Shown piece by piece: positions 19,627 to 28,481 of a stretch of 64,000 nucleotides of DNA; position 1 is the first letter of the stretch; every line of letters begins with the position of its first letter. The translations under genes were made by a program, and so were the position numbers. Below the pieces are notes generated by a model. It had not been told where the DNA came from and ran no database searches. It saw nothing but the letters and a program-made list of their open reading frames with translations. This stretch comes from Afipia sp. (lineage in GTDB: Bacteria; Pseudomonadota; Alphaproteobacteria; Rhizobiales; Xanthobacteraceae): NCBI GenBank assembly GCA_017308575.1, contig JAFKEQ010000003.1, positions 1,538,373-1,602,372 of the forward strand, in the 5' to 3' direction.

Positions 19627-20847
19627 ATGTCTTGGAAATCAGGTCCTCGCATGGCCATGGCTGCGACACTTCACGGCCCCGACGCTGCGGCGCGGGCCAC
19701 CACCGGCCTGAGCCGCATCGCGCGCGTGGACATCGTGCGCGACATGGCGGAGGCGGAAACCCGCTGGCGCTCGTTTGAGGGCCCCGATTTCCTCTTCACG
19801 CCGTACCAGCGCTTCGAACTTCTCAACGCCTGGCAGCAGACCGTCGGCAAACATGATGGCGTCATGCCGTTCATCGTCACGGCCTATGATGCCGACAATC
19901 ACCCGCTGCTGCTGCTCCCCCTCGTCATCAGCCGCGAAAACGGCGCGCGGGTTGCGCGGTTCATGGGCGGCAAGCATCCCACCTTCAACATGGCGCTGTG
20001 GCGCCGCGCATTCATCGGGACAGTGACGCAGGCCGAACTCGATGCCCTGTTCGCCGCCATCCGAAAGCAGCCCGACGGTCCCGACGTGCTGGCCTTCACC
20101 CAGCAGCCACAGCAGTGGCAGGCCATCACCAATCCGCTCGCGGCATGGGCCGGACAACCTTCGACCAATCCATGCCCGATGCTGACCATGACGCGCGGCT
20201 GCAAGCCGGAAGAGCGGATCAGCACGTCGACACGGCGGCGGCTGCGCAACAAGGAGCGCAAGCTGCAGGCGCTCCCCGGCTATCGCTATTTCGTTGCGGA
20301 GACGGACGCGGACATCAACCGGCTGCTCGATGCGTTCTTCCTGATCAAGCCGCAGCGCATGGCGCTGTCAAAGCTGCCGGACATTTTCTCCGATCCCGCG
20401 ACCAAAAGCTTTGTGCGCGACGCTTGCCTCGCAAAACTTCCGAACGGCGCGCGCGCCATCGAACTGCATGCGCTCGAATGCGACAGCGAGATGATCTCCA
20501 TCTTCTCCTGCGTGGCGGATGGCGAGCGCTTTTCCACCATGTTCAACACCTACACGATCTCGGAAAATGCGCGCTACAGTCCCGGGCTGATCCTGCTACG
20601 CTACATGATCGACCATTTCGCCGAGCGCGGTTACACCTCGGTGGATTTCGGCGTCGGCTCGGACGAGTACAAGCTGACCTTCTGTAAGGAAGACGAGCCG
20701 ATCGTCGATGCCTTCATTCCCTTGACCGCGCGCGGCCGGCTGACGGCCATCGGCATGTCGTCGCTGACTCACGCCAAGCGGCTGGTGAAGCAAAATCCCG
20801 CGCTCATGCAGATGGCGCAAATGCTGCGCAACGCCATTTCCCGCTGA
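19627..20847 (+). CDS. GNAT/FemAB-like acetyltransferase of polysaccharide locus (Acetyltransf_6 / HfsK-like)
   Basis: A 406-residue protein with two GNAT-like halves. The N-terminal half contains FLFTPYQRFELLNAWQQTVG and PLLLLPLVISR, as in CelD/BioF2 proteins. The C-terminal half has STSTRRRLRNKERKLQ, then LHALECDSEMISIFSCVADG, YSPGLILLRYMIDHFAERG and VDFGVGSDEYKLTFC, the Acetyltransf_6 pattern. Such proteins modify cell-surface glycans (HfsK in Caulobacter). ATG at 19627 or, 8 codons on, at 19651 are both possible; neither has a strong ribosome-binding site. It diverges from the deacetylase-like gene and converges on the co-polymerase gene. Confidence 0.82.
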   Translation: MSWKSGPRMAMAATLHGPDAAARATTGLSRIARVDIVRDMAEAETRWRSFEGPDFLFTPYQRFELLNAWQQTVGKHDGVMPFIVTAYDADNHPLLLLPLVISRENGARVARFMGGKHPTFNMALWRRAFIGTVTQAELDALFAAIRKQPDGPDVLAFTQQPQQWQAITNPLAAWAGQPSTNPCPMLTMTRGCKPEERISTSTRRRLRNKERKLQALPGYRYFVAETDADINRLLDAFFLIKPQRMALSKLPDIFSDPATKSFVRDACLAKLPNGARAIELHALECDSEMISIFSCVADGERFSTMFNTYTISENARYSPGLILLRYMIDHFAERGYTSVDFGVGSDEYKLTFCKEDEPIVDAFIPLTARGRLTAIGMSSLTHAKRLVKQNPALMQMAQMLRNAISR

Positions 20848-20873
20848 TTTTCAAGGCCGGCCTGACGGCTGAC

Positions 20874-23063
20874 TTATGCAGCCGCCACCCGCTCGCCGGG
20901 AATAGCGAGGTCCATTGCCGTCGGCGCCAGGGTCAGAATGCTCACGCCAGTGAATCCGGATGCCAGCAACTGGTTCTTCATCACCTCCCGCGCATCCGCC
21001 GTGATGGTCGGATCAGGGATGATGACGGCATGCGCCTGTGCCGCGATCACACTGGCAGGCAGATCCGACGCGGTACCCGCATCCAGCACCACATAATCGT
21101 AGGCCCGCGACAGAGCATCGATCGCCAGATTGATCCGCGGCAATTGCAGCAACTGACGCTGGGACGCATCGCGGCCTGCGCCAACGATATGAACGCCCGA
21201 CAGGCGGTCCTTGGTGATGATGTCACCGAACGAGGCTGCGCCCTGCATCAGTTCCGTCAGGCCGGGGGCTCCCGGGTCGGTTGAAACTGCGGACAACACG
21301 CTGGAAGCCATGGCGAGGTCGATCAGCACGACCTTCGAATCCTGTGACAGAACGCGTGCCAGGATCAGCGCTGTCAGCGGAATGCTTTCGTCCTGATGGG
21401 CGCCAATGACCGTGATTTTTCGGACTCCGTCACTTCCCCCTTTCAAAGCTCCGGCGAGACGTTCGATCTCGACAACGGCCGACGGCTTTTGAGGCCGCAG
21501 CACGTCGCGGATGGGGGTTTCCATCCGTGGACCCGTTGGAATGCCGGGGCGCGGCGTCGTCATCCGCAGCAGTTCACCCGCCGCAACATAGCCCGACGTC
21601 AACATCAGCATCGCCATGGTGGCGATCAGCACGGTCGGAAGCTTCTTCGGATAGGCGGGATTGTTCGAGACGATTGCGCGCGAAATGATCCGCGCATCGG
21701 ACGGGACCGCATCGATGTTTTCGCGGGTGCTCGCTTCGCGATACTTGGCAAGATAGGATTCCAGCAGATCGCGCTGCGCTTTCGCCTCTCGCTCCAGCGC
21801 CCGCAATTGGACATCCTGTCCATTGTTCGACGTCGCCTGTCGCTTGAGCTGGTCGAGGCTGGCGCTCAGGCTATCGGCGCGTGCGCTCGCGATCCGCGCA
21901 TCGTTTTCCAGCGAGCGGGAAATCTTGCTGGCCTCTTCGCGAATCTGGCGGTCGATGTCGAGAATCTGCGCTTTCAGTTCCTTGATGCGTGGATGGCCGC
22001 TGAGCAGCGTGGACGACTGTTCGGCGAGTTGCGCGCGCAGCGTCACGCGCTGCTCGGTCAGCCGGCGCACCATCTCGGAATTCAGGACCTCCGAGGCTTC
22101 GATCGGCTTGCCGCTCTGAAGCATCTCGCGGATCAGGCGCGCCTTCGATTCCGCATCGGACTTCAGTGCACGGGCGTTGTTATACTGCGTGTTCAATTCA
22201 CCAAGCTGCTGGTTCGCCAGCGTGGTGTTGTTGGTGCCGATGAAGAGGTTGGACTTGGCACGGAACTCCTCGACCCGCGCCTCGGCGTCCGCGACTTTCT
22301 TGCGCAGGCCTTCGATCTCCACCAGCAGCCACTGCGACGCAGATTTCGCCTGATTCTGCCGATTTGCCTGCTGAAGCACGAGATAGTTATCGGCGATCGA
22401 ATTCGCGACGCGCTCCGCCAGCTCCGGATCGCCCGACATGAATTCGACCACCATCACGCGCGACTTGTCGACGGCATAGGCCGTCAACCGGTCGAAATAC
22501 GCCCCAAGCACCCGTTCCTCCGGGGTTGTCTTGAGGGGATCCCGGCCGAGGCCCAACATGGACAACAGCGTGCGCAGCGGCGAGACGCCACGCAGGACGG
22601 GATCGAACTCGGGCAACTCACCGAGCTTGTTGGCTTTAATGACCTGACGCGCGAGTTCACGCGACAGCAGCAATTGAACCTGGCTGGTCACAGACTCCGG
22701 ATCGAGTCCGACCCGGTCTTCGGACCGCTCGCTGTTCGAGCGCAGGAAGATGTTTTCCCGCCCATCGATCAGAATGCGCGCTTCGGACTTGTAGCGCGGC
22801 GCAATCCTGTTGACCGCGATCATCGACACGACCAGCGCCAGCGCGGTCGGTACGATCACCCACATCCGCTTGCGGACCAGCGCCCGCCAGACCAGGCGCA
22901 GGTCCATGTCGCCGAGTTGCGGAGTTGCAGCTGCCTCAATAACCGGCTTGGCCGGTGCCTTCGGTGCTGCGGCGATGACATCGTCAGTGCGAGGCGGCGC
23001 GGCGTCAGCCCTGCTCCGGAACGGCAACTTGCTCGTCCAGTCCCGCAAGAACGAAAAACGCAT
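20874..23063 (-). CDS. Polysaccharide co-polymerase (Wzz/ExoP/GumC type) with degenerate ATPase-like domain
   Basis: A 729-residue inner-membrane PCP protein that should set chain length and couple export. After a Pro/Ala-rich cytosolic leader come TM1 (WVIVPTALALVVSMIAV, about 69-87), a Wzz domain with long coiled coils (about 230-445) including PAYPKKLP before TM2 (about 475-500), and then a MinD/BY-kinase-like domain. In that domain the expected Walker A is KITVIGAHQDES (549-560), with no GK[ST]; a Walker B-like VVLIDLA follows. No C-terminal tyrosine cluster is present. So it is unlikely to be a kinase. The start MRFSFLRDW has GGGAG 7 bases upstream. It diverges from the export lipoprotein gene. 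Confidence 0.88.
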   Translation of the reverse strand: MRFSFLRDWTSKLPFRSRADAAPPRTDDVIAAAPKAPAKPVIEAAATPQLGDMDLRLVWRALVRKRMWVIVPTALALVVSMIAVNRIAPRYKSEARILIDGRENIFLRSNSERSEDRVGLDPESVTSQVQLLLSRELARQVIKANKLGELPEFDPVLRGVSPLRTLLSMLGLGRDPLKTTPEERVLGAYFDRLTAYAVDKSRVMVVEFMSGDPELAERVANSIADNYLVLQQANRQNQAKSASQWLLVEIEGLRKKVADAEARVEEFRAKSNLFIGTNNTTLANQQLGELNTQYNNARALKSDAESKARLIREMLQSGKPIEASEVLNSEMVRRLTEQRVTLRAQLAEQSSTLLSGHPRIKELKAQILDIDRQIREEASKISRSLENDARIASARADSLSASLDQLKRQATSNNGQDVQLRALEREAKAQRDLLESYLAKYREASTRENIDAVPSDARIISRAIVSNNPAYPKKLPTVLIATMAMLMLTSGYVAAGELLRMTTPRPGIPTGPRMETPIRDVLRPQKPSAVVEIERLAGALKGGSDGVRKITVIGAHQDESIPLTALILARVLSQDSKVVLIDLAMASSVLSAVSTDPGAPGLTELMQGAASFGDIITKDRLSGVHIVGAGRDASQRQLLQLPRINLAIDALSRAYDYVVLDAGTASDLPASVIAAQAHAVIIPDPTITADAREVMKNQLLASGFTGVSILTLAPTAMDLAIPGERVAAA

Positions 23064-23258
23064 CGCACACTCCCACCACCACGCAACGAAGCAGGAGCGA
23101 CCACTCGCCCCGCGGAACCGATTACAGTCCATTAAGGTTGCTGCCCGGTTAATTGCCCGGAAAACCAGCCATTTTACGCCTTCGCGGCATCGATCGCGTC
23201 ATACTTTGTTAACCATAAAAGCCCTTAATCGGATTCAATATTTCATCTGGATTCCCCC

Positions 23259-23897
23259 ATGCGGCGTGGCCTCGCCTGCCTTCTTTTCGCAATCGCGCTG
23301 TCCGGCTGCATGAGAACAGCCGCGCCCGTTGCGGTGGATGATCGCGGCAGCCTGGATGCGATTGCTTACGGCTCGTCCCAGCCGGTGCGCGCCATGGATG
23401 TGCCGGCGACGCCTGTTTCCGCCTATGCCGCAGCGGATGAACCCTACCGGCTCGATTCCGGCGACCGGCTGCGCATTGTCGTCTACGGCCAGGACGGCCT
23501 GACAAACACCTATACCGTGGATGCGAGCGGCGCGATCACCATGCCGCTGATCGGCCCGGTTCGCGCACGCGGACTGACACCCGCCCAACTCGCAGCCGCG
23601 GTGACACGGCAGCTCAAGAACGGTTACCTGCGCGATCCTTACGTCGCGGCCGAAGTCGACGCTTACCGTCCGTTCTTTATTCTCGGTGAAGTGACGGCCC
23701 CGGGGCAGTACCCCTATGTGCCGAACATGACCATCGAGAGCGCCGTCGCCATTGCCGGCGGCTTTACCCCGCGCGCCGAGCGCGGCAGCATCAAATTAAC
23801 CCGGATGGGTCAAACTGGAACCGCTCAGGCCATTGTGCCGCCTGGCACGCTCCTGAAACCCGGGGACACGGTTGTGGTCACCGAACGCTGGTTCTGA
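23259..23897 (+). CDS. Outer-membrane polysaccharide export lipoprotein (Wza/OPX family)
   Basis: A 212-residue lipoprotein. The signal peptide ends in ALSGC with lipidated Cys17. The Poly_export domain begins YRLDSGDRLRIVVYGQD and runs through GAITMPLIGPVRARGLT and YLRDPYVAAEV, followed by one SLBB-type repeat (PFFILGEVTAPGQYPYVPNMTIESAVAIAGGFT). It is shorter than E. coli Wza and lacks its C-terminal outer-membrane helix, like HfsD/UppC-class or ExoF-like proteins. It starts an operon with the GT4 gene 2 bases downstream. Confidence 0.92.
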   Translation: MRRGLACLLFAIALSGCMRTAAPVAVDDRGSLDAIAYGSSQPVRAMDVPATPVSAYAAADEPYRLDSGDRLRIVVYGQDGLTNTYTVDASGAITMPLIGPVRARGLTPAQLAAAVTRQLKNGYLRDPYVAAEVDAYRPFFILGEVTAPGQYPYVPNMTIESAVAIAGGFTPRAERGSIKLTRMGQTGTAQAIVPPGTLLKPGDTVVVTERWF

Positions 23898-23899
23898 TC

Positions 23900-25033
23900 A
23901 TGTCCGAGATGCCCAATCGCCCGCTCCGCATCCTGCATGCCGTTCGCGCGCCTGTAGGCGGGATCATGCGGCATATCCTCGATCTTGCGGCAGGACAGGC
24001 CGAGCGCGGTCATGAGGTCGGCATTCTCGCCGACAGCCTCACCGGCGGCGAGCGCGCGGACGCGGCCTTCAAGGACATCGGTCCGAAGCTGAAACTCGGA
24101 GTCTACCGCCTCGCCATCCGGCGCGAGCCGCATCCGACCGATCCCATCGCGTCACTGCATTTTCTGCGTCTTGTACGATCACTTAAGCTCGACGTCCTGC
24201 ACGGCCATGGCGCGAAGGCCGGAGCCTTTGTGCGTCTGAAGGGAAAATCCAAAAAGACGATCCGCGTTTACACTCCGCATGGCGGCTCCCTGCACTATCC
24301 GCCCAACACGCTCAAAGGCGCGTTTTATGCCCGGCTCGAGCGCGCACTGATGAACCGCACCGACTTGTTTTTGTTCGAAAGCGCGTTCGCGCGTGACACG
24401 TACCAGCGCGTGGTCGGCAAGCCCGCAGGGCTGGTGCGCTGCGTGTTCAACGGCGTGACGGCGACTGAATTCGATCCGGTCCCGCTTGCGGAAGATGCGA
24501 CCGATCTCGTCTATGTTGGTGAATTCCGCGAAATCAAGGGCGCCGATCTGCTGGTACAGGCGGTCGCGCGGCTAAGGGCCGACGGCAAGCCCGTCACGCT
24601 CACGCTTGCAGGCGATGGCGAAGAAACGGAATCGCTGAAAGAACTGATCAAGCGCCTGAACGTCGAAAACGCGGTTCGTTTCATCGGGCACGTGAAGGCA
24701 CGTTACGGCTTCTCCAAGGGCAAGCTGCTCGTCGTTCCGTCGCGTGGGGACTCGATGCCTTATGTCGTGATCGAAGCTGCGGCAGCCGGAATCCCCCTCG
24801 TCGCCGCGAGCGTCGGCGGCATCCCCGAAATCCTTGGACCATTCAAGGACGGGCTGTTCGTCGCCAACAGCGTCGGCGCGCTGGCGGATGCGATCGAAAC
24901 CGGCCTTGCCGATCTCGATGCCGCGCGCGAGCGGGCCAAAAGCCTGCGCGAACGAATCTTCGTCCATTTCTCGCAAAAGGCTATGGTCGAGGGCGTCCTT
25001 GAAGGTTATCGCGACGCGTTCAACAGGCATTAA
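23900..25033 (+). CDS. Glycosyltransferase family 4 protein
   Basis: A 377-residue GT-B enzyme. N-terminal acceptor domain: RILHAVRAPVGGIMRHILDLA and VLHGHGAKAGAFVRLKGK. C-terminal Glycos_transf_1 domain: LVYVGEFREIKGADLLVQAV, LAGDGEETESLKELI, and the donor-site region PSRGDSMPYVVIEAAAAGIP carrying the EX7E-type acidic residues. The sugar donor is not predictable. It probably extends the lipid-linked repeat unit begun by the phosphoglycosyl transferase downstream. The ATG is 2 bases after the export lipoprotein stop, indicating co-translation. Confidence 0.92.
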   Translation: MSEMPNRPLRILHAVRAPVGGIMRHILDLAAGQAERGHEVGILADSLTGGERADAAFKDIGPKLKLGVYRLAIRREPHPTDPIASLHFLRLVRSLKLDVLHGHGAKAGAFVRLKGKSKKTIRVYTPHGGSLHYPPNTLKGAFYARLERALMNRTDLFLFESAFARDTYQRVVGKPAGLVRCVFNGVTATEFDPVPLAEDATDLVYVGEFREIKGADLLVQAVARLRADGKPVTLTLAGDGEETESLKELIKRLNVENAVRFIGHVKARYGFSKGKLLVVPSRGDSMPYVVIEAAAAGIPLVAASVGGIPEILGPFKDGLFVANSVGALADAIETGLADLDAARERAKSLRERIFVHFSQKAMVEGVLEGYRDAFNRH

Positions 25034-25120
25034 CTTACCTTTCCCGACGATAACCAATTCTTCCGATTTGTTGGCTAGGCAGGGGAACTGAAGCCTTGGT
25101 TCCTTTTGGCCCGTCACCAC

Positions 25121-26698
25121 ATGACGGCAAACAATGGAATTCGCGCCGTGGACCCCATCGACGTCAGAACGATGATGAATGCCGCAACGGCTGCGGCAAC
25201 CGTGATCGATGCCAACGGCGTCCCCAGAGAGGAGCGCCGCAAGCGGCTGTCTCCGGCGGCCCTCGCCGTCGTCAATGAGAAGGTTCGGAAGGCTTACTCC
25301 ACGGTCGTGATCAGCGGCATCGTCCGCATCATCGACTTCGTCATGCTCAGTATCATCGGTCTTGCAGTCTATCTTTGGTACGTGGTGCCTATCGATGGCG
25401 CTTCGTGGCAATACTTCGTTGCCATCCCTGCCGTCGCGGCCTGTGCTGTGATCTGCTTTCAGGCCGCCGAAATTTACGACGTGCAGGTGTTTCGCGGACA
25501 ACTCCGTCAGATGACCCGCATGGCCTCGTCATGGGCCTTCGTCTTCCTGCTCTTCATCGGCGCATCGTTTTTCGCGAAATTCGGCGACGCGATTTCCCGC
25601 GTCTGGCTTTCGGCCTATTTCTTTATCGGCCTCGCCGCCCTGATCGCAGGACGGCTGGTGCTGCGCACGATGGTCCGGCGCTGGGCCCGCGAAGGCCGCC
25701 TCGACCGCCGCACGATCATCGTCGGCTCCGACGAAAACGGCGAGAACCTGATCCGCGCGCTCGACGTGCAGGACGACTCCGACATTCACGTTCTTGGCGT
25801 GTTCGATGACCGCAACGACTCCCGCGCGCTGGATACATGCGCGGGCAAACCGAAACTCGGCAAGATCGACGACATCGTCGAATTCGCGCGCCGCACCCGT
25901 ATCGATCTCGTGTTGTTCTCGCTGCCAATTTCGGCGGAAACACGCATTCTGGAAATGCTGAAGAAGTTATGGGTGCTGCCGGTGGATATCCGCCTGTCGG
26001 CGCATACCAACAAGCTGCGATTCCGTCCCCGCTCCTATTCCTATCTCGGTGAAGTGCCGACACTCGACGTCTTCGAGCAGCCGATCACCGACTGGGACAT
26101 GGTGCTCAAGGCCACATTCGATCGCGTGGTTGGCGCGATCATCCTGGTCCTGCTTTCGCCGGTGCTGGCGCTGGTGGCGCTGGCCGTCAAGCTCGACAGC
26201 CCCGGCCCCGTCCTTTTTCTGCAGAAGCGCTACGGCTTCAACAATGAGCGCATCGACGTCTACAAATTCCGCTCGCTGTTTCACGATCAGGCCGACCCGC
26301 TGGCTTCGAAGGTTGTCACCAAGGGCGACAAGCGCGTGACCCGCGTCGGCCGCATCATCCGCAAGACCAGCCTCGATGAGCTGCCGCAGCTCTTTAACGT
26401 GGTGTTCAAGGGTAATCTCTCGCTGGTCGGTCCGCGCCCGCATGCGGTGCAGGGCAAACTACAGAGCCGCCTGTTCGACGAAGCCGTCGACGGCTATTTC
26501 GCCCGTCATCGCGTCAAGCCCGGTATCACCGGCTGGGCGCAGATCAACGGCTGGCGCGGCGAAGTCGACAGCGAAGAGAAAATCCAGAAGCGTGTCGAGT
26601 TCGACCTCTACTACATCGAGAACTGGTCGGTGCTGTTCGACCTGTATATCCTGTTCAAGACGCCGTTCGCGCTGATCAAGGGCGAGAACGCGTACTGA
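25121..26698 (+). CDS. Undecaprenyl-phosphate sugar phosphotransferase (WcaJ/ExoY/UppE/HfsE type)
   Basis: A polyprenyl-phosphate hexose-1-phosphate transferase of about 525 residues that would begin repeat-unit synthesis on the inner membrane. It has 4-5 N-terminal membrane segments, a CoA_binding_3-like Rossmann region ([19 protein letters not shown]), then the bacterial sugar transferase domain: [30 protein letters not shown], the catalytic Asp-Glu in [21 protein letters not shown] and [16 protein letters not shown]. The start is uncertain: ATG at 25121 is used, but TTG at 25106 or later codons are possible as no ribosome-binding site stands out. It is the last gene of the locus in this direction; no Wzx or Wzy is in the window. 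Confidence 0.92.
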   Translation: MTANNGIRAVDPIDVRTMMNAATAAATVIDANGVPREERRKRLSPAALAVVNEKVRKAYSTVVISGIVRIIDFVMLSIIGLAVYLWYVVPIDGASWQYFVAIPAVAACAVICFQAAEIYDVQVFRGQLRQMTRMASSWAFVFLLFIGASFFAKFGDAISRVWLSAYFFIGLAALIAGRLVLRTMVRRWAREGRLDRRTIIVGSDENGENLIRALDVQDDSDIHVLGVFDDRNDSRALDTCAGKPKLGKIDDIVEFARRTRIDLVLFSLPISAETRILEMLKKLWVLPVDIRLSAHTNKLRFRPRSYSYLGEVPTLDVFEQPITDWDMVLKATFDRVVGAIILVLLSPVLALVALAVKLDSPGPVLFLQKRYGFNNERIDVYKFRSLFHDQADPLASKVVTKGDKRVTRVGRIIRKTSLDELPQLFNVVFKGNLSLVGPRPHAVQGKLQSRLFDEAVDGYFARHRVKPGITGWAQINGWRGEVDSEEKIQKRVEFDLYYIENWSVLFDLYILFKTPFALIKGENAY

Positions 26699-26783
26699 AA
26701 CTTTGCCGTCCAGGCACAGATCCTCTTTTTGAAAACGCCTGTTCCGCTATGAACGCCTGTTCACGCAATAATGGAATTGCTAC

Positions 26784-26808
26784 GGAACGCAGTCTGTCGT
26801 CCCTCGTT
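26784..26808 (+). promoter_or_regulatory. SigEcfG (general stress response) promoter of the DUF1236 gene
   Basis: GGAAC (26784-26788), 16 bases, then CGTT (26805-26808): an exact match to the alphaproteobacterial SigEcfG consensus GGAAC-N16/17-CGTT. It lies 30 bases before the start codon at 26839, directly before a gene for an exported protein. Confidence 0.65.
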
Positions 26809-26838
26809 GTGCCCCGGGCAGAAACGAGGAGGACTGAT

Positions 26839-27504
26839 ATGAAAAAGTCTCTTTTGATGACAGCGGCGATGGCCGCTTTGATCGGTACCACCGGGATCGC
26901 AGCATCCCAGCAGTCGCCCGGTGCTGGCGGCGCGGCGAATGCGCCAGCCGCCTCGCAATCCGCACCTTCAGGCGGCGCGGGGATGGGCGGCAACGCCGGT
27001 CCGAACAGCGGCTCCGAAAAAGCGGCACCGATGAATCGCGGCGAACCGTCCGGCGCCATGAAGGGCGGACAGGCCCAGATGCCTCGCGAAGGTGGCAACC
27101 AGCACGCGCAGGACCAGAAGGCAATGGACCACAAGGGCAAGGCCGCGTCCGACTCGAGCATGGAACGGTCCAAGGACGGCACCAAGGCCGATCAGAAGAA
27201 CGCTGCCGAAGGCAAGAAGGGCACCACCACCGGGCAGGCTGGTGCTGGCGCCAAGCTCTCGGGCGAACAGCGCACCAGCATTCGTACGTCGATCACCAAG
27301 CAGAACATCAAGCCGGTGACCAACATCAATTTCTCGATCTCGATCGGCACGCACGTTCCGCGCACCGTCGCATTCCATCCGCTTCCGGCTGAGGTCGTGA
27401 CGATCTATCCGGACTGGCGTGGATATGAATTCTTCCTGGTCAACGACCAGATCGTCGTCGTGAACCCGCGCACGCTGGAAATCGTTGCGGTGCTGGACGC
27501 TTAA
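26839..27504 (+). CDS. DUF1236 exported protein, low-complexity N-terminal half (221 aa)
   Basis: A signal peptide (MKKSLLMTAAMAALIGTTGIAAS) is followed by about 120 residues rich in Gly, Ala, Ser, Lys and Gln, probably disordered, then a C-terminal DUF1236 domain containing VPRTVAFHPLPAEVVTIYP, GYEFFLVNDQIVVVNP and TLEIVAVLDA. The function of the family is unknown; it is common in Bradyrhizobiaceae periplasms. A strong GAGGAGGA site precedes the ATG; an upstream in-frame ATG at 26749 would lie before the promoter and is rejected. Expression in stationary phase or stress is predicted from the promoter. Confidence 0.82.
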   Translation: MKKSLLMTAAMAALIGTTGIAASQQSPGAGGAANAPAASQSAPSGGAGMGGNAGPNSGSEKAAPMNRGEPSGAMKGGQAQMPREGGNQHAQDQKAMDHKGKAASDSSMERSKDGTKADQKNAAEGKKGTTTGQAGAGAKLSGEQRTSIRTSITKQNIKPVTNINFSISIGTHVPRTVAFHPLPAEVVTIYPDWRGYEFFLVNDQIVVVNPRTLEIVAVLDA

Positions 27505-27519
27505 ATCCACACCGAACGG

Positions 27520-27547
27520 AAAGGGCCGGTCCAAAGACCGGCCCTTT
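27520..27547. terminator. Bidirectional terminator between convergent genes
   Basis: AAAGGGCCGGT-CCAAAG-ACCGGCCCTTT, an 11-bp perfect stem with 6-base loop, lies between the DUF1236 gene and the minus-strand exported protein gene. Confidence 0.85.
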
Positions 27548-27569
27548 CTCTATCGTCCAATGGGAAAAC

Positions 27570-28331
27570 TTAGCGAAGCCGCCCGCGCGCAACATTGTAC
27601 GACCATGAGCGGCGGCCGTTGCTGAACACCACGCGCCTGAACTGCAACGCCCTCGCCTGTTCGGGAATCTTCGCCGTTTCGACAAGCTGCATCGCCATCT
27701 GCTTTGTCATCCGCGGCGAGATGAAACGAACGGTGCTGTTGCCGCGGCCAGATGCTTCGACTCTCATGCCGTCATCCCGCATCTGCTGGCCCATCTGGTG
27801 CGCGTAGAGTTCGCGGTTGGCGACAGCCGCGATCTGCACTGACGGCTGGAGAATTTCATACTGGATCATGCGCATGGCATTCGCCATATCGCTCGCCGCC
27901 GTATTCGCCGGGTTGGCCGCCGCCGCCATCTGCAAGCGCAATTCCATGCTGCGGAAGGACGAAAGGGAAACCGGCGTCTTGCTCCGGCTTCGCCGGGATG
28001 CCTCGTAGCCCGTTTTCAGCGCGTTAGCTTCCGCCAGCAACGCATCCAGCGCCGCTTTGTTGTCGGCGGCCTTCTGTTCTTCCGGCGTCAAGGGTGCGGG
28101 CGGCGCAGCAGGGGCGACGTCTTCCGGCTTTGCCGGATCAGCAGCCGGCACGGATGATACCGGCTCGGATTGCGCCGGAGCGGTCTGCGTGGCTTGGGCC
28201 GCCGCTTTGTCAGCCTCCGCTGCCGCGGTCTGAGCCGCTGGCGGTGTCTGTGCAGTTTGCCCAAAAACGAACCCGCCAGAAACGGCGGTGAGCGAAATCA
28301 GCGCTAAAACAATTTCTTTGCGTCGCAACAC
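27570..28331 (-). CDS. Hypothetical exported protein, Ala/Pro-rich (253 aa)
   Basis: No family recognised. An Arg/Lys-rich start and hydrophobic segment (LRRKEIVLALISLTAVSGG) suggest a Sec signal peptide. Next is an Ala/Gln/Pro-rich linker (about residues 25-85), a helical stretch (ALDALLAEANALKTGY), and a C-terminal half with SMELRLQMAAAANPANT and ending RRSWSYNVARGRLR. The start is not firm: GTG at 28331 is used; TTG at 28343 is in frame too, and neither has a good ribosome-binding site. Probably periplasmic. Confidence 0.65.
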   Translation of the reverse strand: MLRRKEIVLALISLTAVSGGFVFGQTAQTPPAAQTAAAEADKAAAQATQTAPAQSEPVSSVPAADPAKPEDVAPAAPPAPLTPEEQKAADNKAALDALLAEANALKTGYEASRRSRSKTPVSLSSFRSMELRLQMAAAANPANTAASDMANAMRMIQYEILQPSVQIAAVANRELYAHQMGQQMRDDGMRVEASGRGNSTVRFISPRMTKQMAMQLVETAKIPEQARALQFRRVVFSNGRRSWSYNVARGRLR

Positions 28332-28481
28332 GTCCGCACCCAATCGTCAGAGGGATCGATGCCAAGTATTGATCAACGCAACCCAACGCTTCAAGCGCCG
28401 TTTTGTTCGATTTAAATGAGAAATAATTTCAGCCGCCGCATACGGCTGTCATCTGAAGATGGCCTATCGCGACGAGCCTGT

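Noticed and set aside
21396..23135. 579-codon frame antisense to the co-polymerase
   Set aside because: Arg/Leu/Gln-rich with no signal peptide or domain; the other strand has TM segments and Wzz motifs.
23150..23232. TTAA pairs between the co-polymerase and export lipoprotein genes as CtrA sites
   Set aside because: Spacing is 12-13 bases rather than 7.
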